Positions 8,694 through 17,395 of a DNA stretch of 30,119 nucleotides are shown one piece after another (position 1 is the first letter of the stretch; every line of letters starts with the position of its first letter). The stretch is from NCBI GenBank assembly GCA_003427395.1, contig BFEA01000176.1:524630-554748 (forward strand). The letters run 5' to 3'. The notes beneath the pieces were generated by a model. It was not told the origin of the DNA and ran no database searches. It saw only the letters and a program-made list of their open reading frames with translations. Origin of the DNA: Chara braunii. Taxonomy: Eukaryota; Streptophyta; Charophyceae; Charales; Characeae. The translations under genes were made by a program, and so were the position numbers.

Positions 8694-8925
8694 CCATAGA
8701 GTGGGTCAGTTGGTTAGGCACGCACAAGTGACATTCAGGAGGTTGTGGGGTCAAGCCCCATGACTGCCTGCGGCGCACTTGGTGCCAACCAGCTGTGATA
8801 GTCCGCTCGATAATACCTCTGATGGGTATTAATAGAGTCTTTGGCCAACACGGGTGTGAGTGTGAGTGTGAGTGTGAGTGGGTTGTGTGTGGTGTGTGGT
8901 GTGTGGTGTGTGGGAGGGTGTTGGC
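8694..8925 (+). mobile_element. tRNA-derived SINE-like element
   Basis: An RNA polymerase III A-box-like TGGGTCAGTTGG (8702-8713) is followed 35 bases later by a B-box-like GGGTCAAGCCC (8749-8759) inside a T-arm stem (GGGG/CCCC), the layout of a tRNA. The anticodon region does not give a functional tRNA. The body continues for about 100 bases and ends in a GTGTGA / GTGTGTG simple repeat (8853-8910), a typical SINE tail. The exact ends and any target duplication are unclear. Confidence 0.55.
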
Positions 8926-9422
8926 CTTAGACACTGCTGCTATTCGATGGGGGTTGGGGGATGATGGAAAAGGTGGTGCAGCCACTGGCAAAATGCTCGG
9001 TCTTTGCGTTTAGCCGGAACCCACCAATGGCGGCCCCACCCCATCTCTGACTACCGCTCTTGGGGCGGGGGGGCAACATGAATCCCTCTAAGTTTGGGAG
9101 GCACCTATGCTTGCAGGGGGTCCCCTCTATAGAGGTAGTTTTTTTTTGGGGGGGGGAAGTAAAAACAAAAGAGGGCATGGCTCATTGATTAGCATGCATA
9201 GCGATGCTTTCAATGCTGGTCAGCCAGTTTCTCTTTGCTAGATGCCTTTGATTGATTGCTTGATCCGATGATGGCCCCAGGCACCAGCACGTGTTGCTCC
9301 CCATGTATATAGAAAATGAGCTATCATTTCAGATAGGCTTTCAATTCCAGAGACCGGGGTCAATTTTATTGCTAGATGCGTCTTATCTATTGCTTGATTG
9401 CTCTATTTGAGTTGCCTGTTGT
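8926..9422. other. Gene-free stretch
   Basis: No gene seen. GGCATGGCTCATTGATTAGCA near 9174-9194 weakly resembles another tRNA A box but lacks a B box. G tracts at 9065-9071 and 9149-9157. Confidence 0.45.
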
Positions 9423-9835
9423 GATTGCTTGATTGCTTGATTGCTCGATTGCTTGATTGCTTGACTGCTTGATTGCTAGATTGCTGGATTGCTCGATTGC
9501 TTGATTGCTTGATTGCTTGATTGCTTGGTTGCTTGGTTGAATGCATGAGGGGATCAGACGGATTGCTTGATTGGCTTGATTGCTCGATTGCTCAATTGCT
9601 CGATTGCTCGACTGCTCGATTGCTCGATTGCTCGATTGCTGGATTGCTGGATTGCTCGATTGCTCAATTGCTCGATTTCTTGGTTGAATGCATGAGGGGA
9701 TCAGATTCCTTGATTAGCTCGATTGCTCGATTGCTCAATTGCTCAACTGCTCAATTGCTCGATTGCTCGATTGTTCGATTGCTCGATTGCTCAATTGCTC
9801 AATTGGTCGATTGCTCGATTGCTCAATTGTTTAAG
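9423..9835. repeat. GATTGCTY octamer satellite with higher-order unit
   Basis: Long arrays of the octamer GATTGCTC/GATTGCTT (9423-9534, 9568-9680, 9716-9835) are separated by a common spacer TTGGTTGAATGCATGAGGGG starting at 9534, 9680 and 9846. The higher-order periods are about 146 and 166 bases. Open frames encode repeating leucine-, cysteine- and isoleucine-rich peptides only because the 8-mer cycles through all frames. Confidence 0.93.
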
Positions 9836-9846
9836 TCTCAATTCAT

Positions 9847-10293
9847 TGGTTGAATGGATGAGGGAATCAGACGGATTGCTTGATTGGCTGACTTGTTGCT
9901 TGCTGGGGTGATCCGTACAGTCACTACAGTGATTGAGCTTGCTTGGTGGCCTGACTGTTTGCTTGGTTGTTGAAATGCTTGTCTGCCTGGCTGATCACTT
10001 GATGGGCTTGATTGCTCAGTTTCCTGAATGATTACTTGAGTTCTCACTTTCCTTTTTGTTTGTCTCATTGCTCGGGATGTGCCAGTGCACGCAGTGACTT
10101 CTTCCTCTCCATAACCATGTGGTCGGTTTTGCTCAGAATCTGCTGTGAGTCAGACAATTTCCGCAATTCAATTTGAATTTTGAAGTTAAAGGCACCTCAA
10201 CAATGATGACCACATCAAGTCCACATGACAATTCACTGATGAAGACAACGACGATTAGGGTGAAGACAACAATACGTGGATGCTGACAGCAAA
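9847..10293. other. Gene-free stretch after the octamer satellite
   Basis: The third spacer copy and decaying TTGCTTG motifs run to about 10060. Nothing else recognised. Confidence 0.5.
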
Positions 10294-10397
10294 GGAGGAG
10301 GAGGAGGAGGAGGAGGAGGGGGAGGGTCTAGGGTTACAGAAGAAGAATAAGAAGAAGAAGAAGAAGAAGAAGAAGGAGGAGGAGGAGGAGGAGGAGG
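10294..10397. repeat. (GGA)n-(GAA)n-(GGA)n compound microsatellite
   Basis: GGA repeats at 10294-10320, GAA repeats at 10339-10373 and GGA again to 10397. TTTAGGG appears only once afterwards, so this is not telomeric. Confidence 0.95.
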
Positions 10398-10684
10398 TTT
10401 AGGGTTAAGGACCCCTCAGGCCCATTGGCAACTACTTGGGGGTTTAAGGATTTTGAGTTTCTACGTGCAAACGAAACTCTATGTTCAATCTAAACTCGTT
10501 TTTGCAGTTTAGTCGTGGCCTGAGTTTTGAATGCAGAAGAACCTCAGGCCGCCACTTTTGTCACAGGTCACTTAGGGGCTGCACCAGACCCGAGGCACCA
10601 GGGTCAGGCTCTTTCTTTTTCTGTGGAAAAAGTCATTGGGGGGGGGGTGTTCAATAACTTTTCCATTTTTCTTTTCGTGAACCT

Positions 10685-10760
10685 GGGGATGAATCTGGCT
10701 GCCTCATTCGCACAATGTAGCCGCCAGATTCATCCCAATGAGGCAGCCAGATTCATCCCC
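10685..10760. repeat. Perfect 24-bp inverted repeat with partial third copy
   Basis: GGGGATGAATCTGGCTGCCT plus CATT (10685-10708) and its exact reverse complement (10737-10760) enclose 28 bases, which themselves hold GCCGCCAGATTCATCCC. A further GCCGCCAGATTCATCCCC follows at 10768-10785. It can form a strong hairpin. Function unknown. Confidence 0.85.
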
Positions 10761-10972
10761 AATGTGGCCGCCAGATTCATCCCCACACAGAAGTCATGAC
10801 TGTGCCCATGTGTGGTGATGGTGGTGGGGGGGGGGGAGGTCGCTTGACAGTGGGGAAAGGGAGGGGGCAGGGAGGTCGCTCCACAGGGGGGAAAGGGGGG
10901 AGGCGGCATGGGTAGGTCACAGCGCACGGGGGAGAGGAGAGATGGCCGCTGGGCCGCCCCTCTCTCTCTCCC

Positions 10973-10975
<3 letters not shown>

Positions 10976-11056
<81 letters not shown>
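10976..11056. repeat. (GT)n-(GA)n compound microsatellite
   Basis: GT dinucleotides to about 11015, then GA dinucleotides to 11056. Confidence 0.96.
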
Positions 11057-11059
<3 letters not shown>

Positions 11060-11655
11060 CGCATGTGTCAAGGCCCGCCCTCATCATGTCCAACTAAGTT
11101 TCTGCTGCCACGCTAATTCAGTGATCTGAGGAAATATCATTGTGATGTGTATGAGCTGGAATTCGGGACCAGCCTCCCTGTTATGTGTTCGCACCTACAT
11201 CTCAGAAAAGAGCCGAGGCATTGATTACTTCCCTGCGTAAGGGAAGGATTGACCGCCAGCTCTAATCTACTCTAATTACTTTGTAGGGTGACGTGGCACA
11301 ATTCCCTACCTCCAGGTGTAGCACTTTGTGACACGGAACATGAAACACATGTGACAACACCACCACCTATACACAGCATGTGTCAACACCCTATAGCACA
11401 TATACAGGCATAGACACATCAGCACATAGCATCGAGTACATAAATAGTAATGGATAGTATTCGATAGTTAACAGGTTGCAATAACAATACTAGGTCATAA
11501 TAATAAAACTATGAGCGACAGCTCGCTGAAGTCAACATTTAGAACAGAACCGAAGGAGGGATGGGCCCTTTGCCACCAGGCTCCTCAATCATACTGACAA
11601 CTCGTTATTGCATTGCTTTCGTTTCATAGCTTCATTTCTTACATTGTACTCCACA
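11057..11655. other. Gene-free stretch
   Basis: No gene recognised. It is A/T- and CACATA-rich without clear structure. Confidence 0.5.
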
Positions 11656-11797
11656 GGGACGCTGGACCCGATTTCCAGCAGGTGTTGCTCCCCACCAATA
11701 GATGGAGCCTCCCCGACGGTGCTAGCGATGCCTGCTCGTATCAGCACCACTAGCACCCGATGGGGTTGTTGCAAAAAAAAAAAAAAAAAAAAAAAAA
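11656..11797 (+). mobile_element. LINE 3' tail copy with poly(A)
   Basis: Begins GGGACGCTGGACCCGATTTC, continues with the conserved CTCCCCACCAATAGATGGAG, then a hairpin-forming GTGCTAGCGATG...CACCACTAGCAC, and ends in 25 A. It is one of eight copies of this tail in the window. Confidence 0.8.
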
Positions 11798-12067
11798 GCA
11801 TGGTGTACACATGTACAAAAAAATGCACGTGAAAATGTAAAAAATGTAAAAAGCCATCTCTCAAGGTAACAAACATATGTAAAATCCGGAGAGACGAAAA
11901 TTACTTCAGAAGACAGCAATCCTAGCGACCCCTCAACCATAACCCACCCCACCCACTGAGACAGCCCATGCCCCGTTGGCTGTAATCAGTAAGGGGCAAT
12001 CAACCACCCAATCCCCTCGTGAGGCCAAACTTCAGAGCATGGACGAAAGTAAAGCCATGCTAACCTC
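11798..12067. other. Gene-free spacer between two inverted LINE tails
   Basis: This lies between a + strand tail (11656-11797) and a - strand tail (12068-12360), tail to tail. No coding signal. Confidence 0.5.
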
Positions 12068-12360
12068 TTTTTTTTTTTTTAACACACGCCCCCGTCAGTG
12101 CTAGTGGTGCTGATAAGAGCAGACACCACTAACACCTGGGGGGAGGCTCCATCTATTGGTGGGGAGAGGCACCTGCTGGAAAACGGGTCCAGCGTCCCTT
12201 ACATGGGCAGAATTCGAACCATATCAGAAAAACAAAGTTGTGGAATATTCCTGCCAGGATTGGTTACCCTGGGGCCCAGGGGATTGACTGAGCAGGATGT
12301 TGGGGGGGGGGGGGGGGGGGGGGGGGAAGGGGGGGGCTCTTCACCCTGAACCTGGCGCCA
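12068..12360 (-). mobile_element. LINE 3' region and tail copy with poly(A)
   Basis: Read on the - strand: GGCGCCAGGTTCAGGGTGAA, a C-rich tract (G25 on the + strand at 12302-12326), TCAGTCAATCCCCTGG, then the tail GGGACGCTGGACCCG...CTCCCCACCAATAGATGGAG, hairpin GTGTTAGTGGTG...CACCACTAGCAC and poly(A). The same order occurs at 22684-22943 and, in part, at 15537-15835, which shows that the family extends at least 290 bases upstream of the poly(A). Confidence 0.75.
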
Positions 12361-12407
12361 GATACCTGCTGTTACATCCTAGTTCCTCCCACCCCTTTTT
12401 TTGTCAC

Positions 12408-12542
12408 AGCATCCCATTATACACTGCCAGCATTGATTGCCCTGTATCCACCAGATCACTCTTTCTACCCTGCTCGCAGCATCCCATTATACACTCAACT
12501 GCCAGCATTGATTGCCCAGATCACTCTTTCTACCCTGCTCGC
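12408..12542. repeat. About 68-bp tandem duplication
   Basis: AGCATCCCATTATACACT...CTTTCTACCCTGCTCGC occurs at 12408-12477 and 12478-12542, with two small indels between the copies. Confidence 0.9.
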
Positions 12543-12559
12543 AGCTTCCTGTTCCTCTG

Positions 12560-12793
12560 GTTGCCAGTCCGCTCTGTAGCGGTCCTGTATTGCCCATTCT
12601 CCCCCATCGTCCCATTCCCGACCTTCCCTTGGACCCCGCTGACTGGATATAGCGCTCAAATAGGAGGTGTAAACCCCTGAGACTGCAATCCTTGTCAGTT
12701 AAGGCGACCTATAGGCTATTGCGTCCCAAAATAAAGATCTCAGAAATTGTACGAGACAGATGGCAAAGACACCTGAATACCTATGAAGAGTTG
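12560..12793 (+). pseudogene. LINE ORF2 fragment, segment 1 (upstream of zf-RVT)
   Basis: The + strand reads LSVKATYRLLRPKIKI followed by VRDRWQRHL, closely matching the - strand LINE at 16780-16910 (LSVKSTYRMLRPKINI, VEDRWVRHL). This is the region just before the zf-RVT knuckle in plant-type LINE ORF2. An in-frame TAG lies upstream of it. The frame stops at 12793 where a DNA transposon is inserted, and the LINE resumes at 13233. Upstream homology fades near 12560, so the 5' boundary is approximate. Confidence 0.7.
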
Positions 12794-13229
12794 GGGCGTC
12801 GTTCGACACTCCTCGGGGCATCCTCGGGAAAGTTTAGGTTTTTTGTCGTCTTCGTTCCACTCATCCTCGGAGCATCGGTTTTAGGACTCATCCTCGGAGC
12901 AATGTCAGAAAAATAAAAGGGAAAAAAAAAGAAAAAAAGTTGTGCTTCAGGCTTTCAGCCAATAGGGTGCCACCACGATCAGAATTCTCGGCTGTATCGT
13001 CTCTCTATGTGCATGCCCTCTCCTCTCCGTGAAACACGGATCCTCGGGCCCCAAAGGACCTCACGAGGTCCTTTGGAGCCGGGGACGATTTGGCTGGGAA
13101 ATCCTCGGAGCCCAAGGATTTGTCCTCGGACTGTTTTCACATTTTCATTTCCGATTTCATCTCCGAGGACAGGTGGAACGACGACGGAATCCTCGGAATC
13201 GCGTCCCCGAGGAGTGTCGAACGACGCCC
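12794..13229. mobile_element. PIF/Harbinger-like MITE inserted in a LINE
   Basis: A perfect 25-bp terminal inverted repeat begins GGGCGTCGTTCGACACTCC, and TTG is duplicated on both sides (12791-12793 and 13230-13232). Three-base duplications and ends starting GGGC are known for PIF/Harbinger elements, though TTG differs from the usual TWA. The element is 436 bp. It carries at least ten TCCTCGG/CCGAGGA motifs, mostly toward the two ends, and an internal palindrome (AAAGGACCTC / GAGGTCCTTT, 13045-13073). No transposase is encoded, so it would depend on one supplied in trans. Confidence 0.82.
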
Positions 13230-13232
13230 TTG

Positions 13233-13293
13233 CTCAAGGACTCAGGGAGAGGCCGGCCAAGTTCGCGTCCCTGCAGTGGCAGATAGTGCATAG
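13233..13293 (+). pseudogene. LINE ORF2 fragment, segment 2
   Basis: A short piece reading PAKFASLQWQIVH, matching PAKIASLQWQITH in the - strand LINE. It is bounded on the left by the element at 12794-13229 and on the right by the element at 13294-13895. The first codons are out of frame with it, so a small frameshift lies near 13255. Removing the right-hand element and one 8-base duplication joins this frame exactly to the LPTNDW motif that starts segment 3. Confidence 0.75.
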
Positions 13294-13895
13294 CATGGCT
13301 ACGCCGGACCCGGACCCGGACATTTCCGGACATGGAACCGGACCCGTGCCCGGTAGTTTCCAGACGTTCGGAATTCCGGACATTTCCGGACCTCCGGACA
13401 TGGGGGATCCGGACAGTCCGGATGTCTGGACAGGTCCGGATATGTCCGGACCATTAAAAAAAATAAAAATAAAAAAATCTGAAAAAAAAGTATGCTATGC
13501 AGAATAACAATGCAAGCCACTTTTGCCTCAGAGTCATGTCAGAATTCCTAACCAAACTTGAGTTACAAGTCAAAAACTATAAAGAAGCTTTAAAAAAGAC
13601 TTCAAAAACTAATGAAAGGTAATGAATTATTAATAATTAAAAAATTGGGGTTGTCTAATAAATTATTATAGAGAGAGAGCATGTCCGGACCTCCCAAAAA
13701 ACCATAAACGGGCCTAAAAAAAAAAAAAAACAATTTTGGGGGCTTGGCTCCTCAATGGGGAAGGGTCCTGGACCTTTTTTTTTTTTTTTTCCCCTCGAAT
13801 TTTGTCAGATCCGGACCATCCAGACCGGACGTCTGGAGTCCGGACTGAATCCAGACCGTCTGGACGGTGGTCCGGACGTCCGGATTGTAGCCATG
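13294..13895. mobile_element. hAT-like non-autonomous transposon with 8-bp TSD
   Basis: The terminal inverted repeat CATGGCTAC (13294-13302) matches GTAGCCATG (13887-13895), and the 8-base sequence GTGCATAG is duplicated exactly at 13286-13293 and 13896-13903. Eight-base duplications are the mark of the hAT superfamily. The element is 602 bp. Both ends are packed with CCGGAC/GTCCGG (13303-13450 and 13805-13885), and the centre is A/T-rich, including the 30-base segment shared with 828-857 and 5379-5408. No transposase is encoded. It interrupts the LINE between codons for H and R of the zf-RVT region. Confidence 0.85.
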
Positions 13896-14643
13896 GTGCA
13901 TAGGTGTTTACCGACGAATGACTGGCTAATTGATCACGCCACATTAGAACAGAAGGGAGTGGTGTTACCATGGTGCAAATCCTGTGTACACACCTTTCCC
14001 AGAAGGAAAATAAGAGAAACAATTGAACATATTTTTCTACGATGCCCGGGCTCTGTCTTACTGTGGCGTCGATGGGACTATGTGTGGCAAAGGGTAATTG
14101 GCCTGGAATGGCTGTGGGATTGGAGGGCAATTCTTTTGGGACATTGGAACCATCCGCTGATTGAGTTATCTGAGTTCCAACAGAACTTCTTTCATTTAGG
14201 AAGGGAAGCGGTCTTGTGGGCGCTGTGGCATAAAAGATGCATCAGTGAAATGAAAGCAGTGAAGATTGAGAGTCAAGAGATGGCAGAAATAATCCAACAG
14301 TTTGTCCAAACTGAAATCCAAAGCCAAATGGGATAAGATGAAAATAAAACTCAAGGAATTCCAACAGAAAGCAGATATCAAACAACGAATCCAAATATTT
14401 AATTTGGAATGGCTAGGGGTGACCTCAAAGAAGAAACTGGGGGAAATAGTATGGCCGGGAGGGGAAGGGTAGCACGAGACGTTCAAACGGGATTACCAGA
14501 TTACCTTTCGCAAATGGTTTGACATCCAACCAGGAGCTTCCTTGAGACCACCTGAGTGCTTTACTGATCACCCTTCCCTCCCTCTACACTTGCATTGGTG
14601 GATCTTGAGTGGTTTGGGGGGGAAGGGGAAGGATAGGCTTTAG
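13896..14643 (+). pseudogene. LINE ORF2 fragment, segment 3 (zf-RVT and C-terminus)
   Basis: Reads CLPTNDWLIDHATLEQKG, then WCKSC and EHIFLRCPGS, the C-x2-C...H-x4-C zinc knuckle (zf-RVT) found at the C-terminus of many plant LINE ORF2 proteins and thought to bind RNA or DNA. After a one-base frameshift near 14325 the frame continues with NLEWLG, a TAG, then RKWFDI and TDHPSLPLHLHWW, which aligns with the C-terminal motif TDFPDLFPP of the - strand copy. The element is inactive. The reverse-transcriptase core is not present on this strand. Confidence 0.82.
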
Positions 14644-15030
14644 GACTGGGCAGTGTTAGAAAAGAGTTAAAGTGGGAGGCTAGAAATATCATTCTTATCA
14701 GGCAGTCAGAGTTCTGGCTGAAGAGGCTATCCTACCTCCAGGACCGGTTTTTACCACTTGCTGCAGTTTTTTGAAAAGGGGGTGGTTCCCTTTGTGAGAA
14801 AAGGGTGTACACGGGGGGTAGTGAGGAAGTGTGCATGTTTTTTAGGAATAGAAGAGTTTTAGCAATGGGACGCTGGACCCGGTTTCTAGCACAGGGTTTA
14901 CTGAAGATATCTCTCATGTCAACTTACATATTTTTACAATGTAAGGGACGTTGGACCTGGTTTCCAGCAGGTGCAGCTCACCACCAATAGATGGAGCGAC
15001 CCGTTAAAAAAAAAAAAAAAAAAAAAAAAA
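14644..15030 (+). mobile_element. 3' UTR and tail of the + strand LINE
   Basis: Follows the zf-RVT ORF on the same strand. It contains GGGACGCTGGACCCGGTTTC (14867) and a second, complete tail start at 14946 (GGGACGTTGGACCTGG...CACCAATAGATGGAGC), ending in 25 A (15006-15030). This copy ties the tail family directly to a LINE coding region. Confidence 0.75.
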
Positions 15031-15504
15031 GAAGCCCGCTCCATACCATTGCATATCCACTATTGTCAGCGCGTGAGGCGGGAAGGGATCGGGAAAATCT
15101 GTTGCAGGTTGCAGCAGAATTCCTTGGCCCACCGTAGTCCAATCCTTGAAGCAGATCCAGTAGTCCATCCTTAATTCCTCTTGGTTGCACCCCTGGGCAG
15201 GCTCTCCATCCCATCTAACACCTGCAATCCAGCTCCCGTTCTCACTGTCCAACCAGTCCCTGGAGAATTGATGAATTGTTCGTGTTATATTTTGTGCTGA
15301 GTGAAACAAGGCTATTTCTGTCTGTAACCTCTTGTTGGCAAGGGGGGAAAATGAAATTCGCCCAAACCTCCGCAAATTCCAACCGAGCTGCCTCCATGCT
15401 GACCAAGATCGAACGTTGCCGCCGTAGCAGTCCTTAGTGCTGGTGTCTGCGATCGCCATCGCTAGTTTGTTTGCCTCCTCACCCTCCGCACTCGAGTCGT
15501 TGTC

Positions 15505-15535
<31 letters not shown>
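15031..15535 (-). pseudogene. Third LINE ORF2 C-terminal fragment preceded by poly-Asn codons
   Basis: The - strand frame reads from (AAC)n (poly-asparagine) through DNDSSAEGEEANKLAM to IHQFSRDWLDSENGSW, YWICFKDW and ATDFPDPFPP. The last parts align with the C-termini of the LINE copies ending at 15986 (TDFPDLFPP) and 14643 (TDHPSLPLH). It is therefore the very C-terminal part of a related LINE protein without its zf-RVT knuckle. It runs into the poly(A) of the opposite-strand LINE at 15030. The poly-Asn stretch may be the remains of an (AAC)n tail or target. Confidence 0.55.
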
Positions 15536-15536
15536 T
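15499..15536. repeat. (TTG)n / (AAC)n microsatellite at LINE 3' boundary
   Basis: About a dozen TTG units on the + strand lie immediately beyond the 3' end of the - strand LINE tail. A similar AAC tract lies at the other end of the LINE piece (18807-18835), suggesting insertion into the repeat. Confidence 0.9.
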
Positions 15537-15835
15537 AATAAACATCTATGTTGGGGGGTAGAGGAAATGTTGGTAAGAGCAGACACTACCTCTACCCCCC
15601 TAGATGGATAGATGGCTCCGTTCCATTGGTGGGGAGCTGCACCTGCTGGAAACCGGGTCCAGCGTCCCTTTACATTATCAATAGTACCCCTGCTGGAAAC
15701 CGGGTCCAGCGTCCCTTTGTATCATCAATAAAAGGCCTGCTAGGAAACATGCCCAGCTCACCCAACTTAAAACAGCAGAATCAAAGAATACTGGGGATAA
15801 ATTTGCCTCTTCACCCTGAACAGGCGCCAGATATG
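15537..15835 (-). mobile_element. 3' UTR and tail of the - strand LINE
   Basis: On the - strand: GGCGCCTGTTCAGGGTGAAG, then two consecutive copies of GGGACGCTGGACCCGGTTTC (near 15715 and 15672), CAGCAGGTGCAGCTCCCCAC, a variant segment with GGTAGAGG, and the end AATAAACATC-complement leading into AAAA(CAA)n. It lies downstream of the zf-RVT ORF ending at 15986, in the same orientation, as at 14644-15030. Confidence 0.75.
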
Positions 15836-15985
15836 CCGATTCACCTAGCAAAATTTTTTTTCCATCTACTTATCACGAGGCAGGACTAGGAGCCACTGTA
15901 GCAGACTGAACCCCCCCCCCCCCTCCCCCCCCTTTTTGTAACAGAGGTAGAGAGGAGACTGCAATTCTGAGTGAAAACCAGTTGT
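15836..15985. other. LINE 3' UTR with C-rich tract
   Basis: A C-rich run (15911-15931), comparable to the C-rich tracts in the other two extended tail copies, lies between the ORF2 stop and the tail. Confidence 0.5.
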
Positions 15986-17395
15986 TCATTCCAGGCCAAA
16001 CCAAGAAACAGGGACTAATGCCAACTTGGACGGAGGGAAAAGATCAGGAAAATCAGTAAGTGGACTGAGAGGAATGGAGGGGTCAACATTGCTCCAGTCA
16101 TTAAACTGTAAGAAGTAATTCCTTGGGAGTTTATCATAAGTAGCATCAGACATGCAATTCCATATAACCTTCCCTATTCTACCACCTTGGTCCCCTCCAA
16201 GCCAGTTTAGATTGAATGTTTTTATCTGTTGTTTAATATCCTTCTCTGTTGTTAAGAAACTGAGTTTTTCCTTTAGTGAGTCTCATCTATCATGAATCTC
16301 TAGTTGCACTTGTTGTTTGATGGTATCCGTGAATTCAGGCCCATTGAGCTGAGCATCCTCCATTTCAAAGGTACCCCTGCGTAACCATATGGCCCATGTA
16401 ATAGCCCTCCTTCCTATTGTGAATAAGTTAGTTGTGAAGTTATCCTCACACGGTGGAGTCCAGGTTTCGAGGAGGAGAGCCTTCCAGTTCCATGGCCACG
16501 GTAGAGAAGTTTCAGTTAGGTTCCAGATTCTGTCCCACCATCGCCAAAGCCAGACCGACCCTGGACATTGCAAGAATATATGTTCTATGGGCTCAGGGAT
16601 TAGTTTAGATGGAAAGGCAGATCTGCAGAATTTACACCAAGGAAAGGCAATGCCCCTTTGTTCCAGAGTCGTCCTGTCTATGATCCAATCATTGGTTGGT
16701 AAACACTTGTGAGTGATCTGCCATTGAAGTGACGCTATTTTAGCAGGTTTAGCCTTGACTGAGTGGAACCATTTAATAAATCTCAATTCTTCCTTACTTA
16801 CATGTAAATGCCTCACCCATCGGTCCTCCACTTTTTCTTTGATGTTTATTTTAGGGCGCAACATCCTATATGTAGATTTAACCGATAGCGTGTGAAGGGA
16901 TCGAGTGTGTGAGCAGCCTGGGTGTCCTTTAGATGACCATGACCAATTTATCGGATCAATTGGGAGATGAGATATAGGTGTGTCAGGCATGAAAGCCAAC
17001 ACCCTATCTTGGATTGTTAAGATTCTGATCCTGAATAATCTGTCTATTTGGATTAGGTTCGTGCTCGGTTAAGAGATACTTGTGAGGAAACCATCTTCTC
17101 CCAGCAAGTGGGGGGTCATTTGCACATCACCATTGGAACGTACTTCTTTAATCTTCCCTACCAATCCAGGTTGATCACATAGGGAAACCCAATCATTAGG
17201 TAAGAGGGTGGGACCTTTTCTCAGAATTCTAACCCAGTCCAAGGGAATAATGTCAATTATCTGATCCAACGCTTCCTTTTGGTGATGACAATATTTGAGT
17301 TTAACCTGAAGATTAGGGAGGTTAATCCATTCATTGGTCTCTTTAATCCAGATATCCCTAATCCGTGTAACTCCCCTTTTAATCCATCCCTTTCA
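15986..17395 (-). pseudogene. LINE ORF2: connection, zf-RVT domain and C-terminus
   Basis: One frame, broken by two stops (TAA at 17069-17071, TGA at 16283-16285), runs for about 470 codons to the natural stop at 15986. In order it holds a connection region (DIWIKETNEW, IPLDWVRILRKG), LSVKSTYRMLRPK, CLPTNDWIIDRTTLEQRG, the knuckle WCKFC...EHIFLQCPGS (C-x2-C-H-x4-C), a tail with NLNWLGG and the C-terminal TDFPDLFPP. The knuckle is intact. In working elements this protein nicks target DNA and copies its own RNA at the nick. The TGA at 16283 aligns with a tryptophan codon in the + strand copy, so it is a TGG-to-TGA change. Confidence 0.88.

Noticed and set aside
9174-9230. Second tRNA-like SINE head
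   Set aside because: There is an A-box-like match only. No B box or T-arm.
9521-9911. Leucine/cysteine/isoleucine repeat proteins
   Set aside because: They arise from the octamer satellite read in any frame, not from a conserved repeat protein.
10391-10412. Telomeric repeat (TTTAGGG)
   Set aside because: Only one unit in GGA-rich sequence. Not an array.
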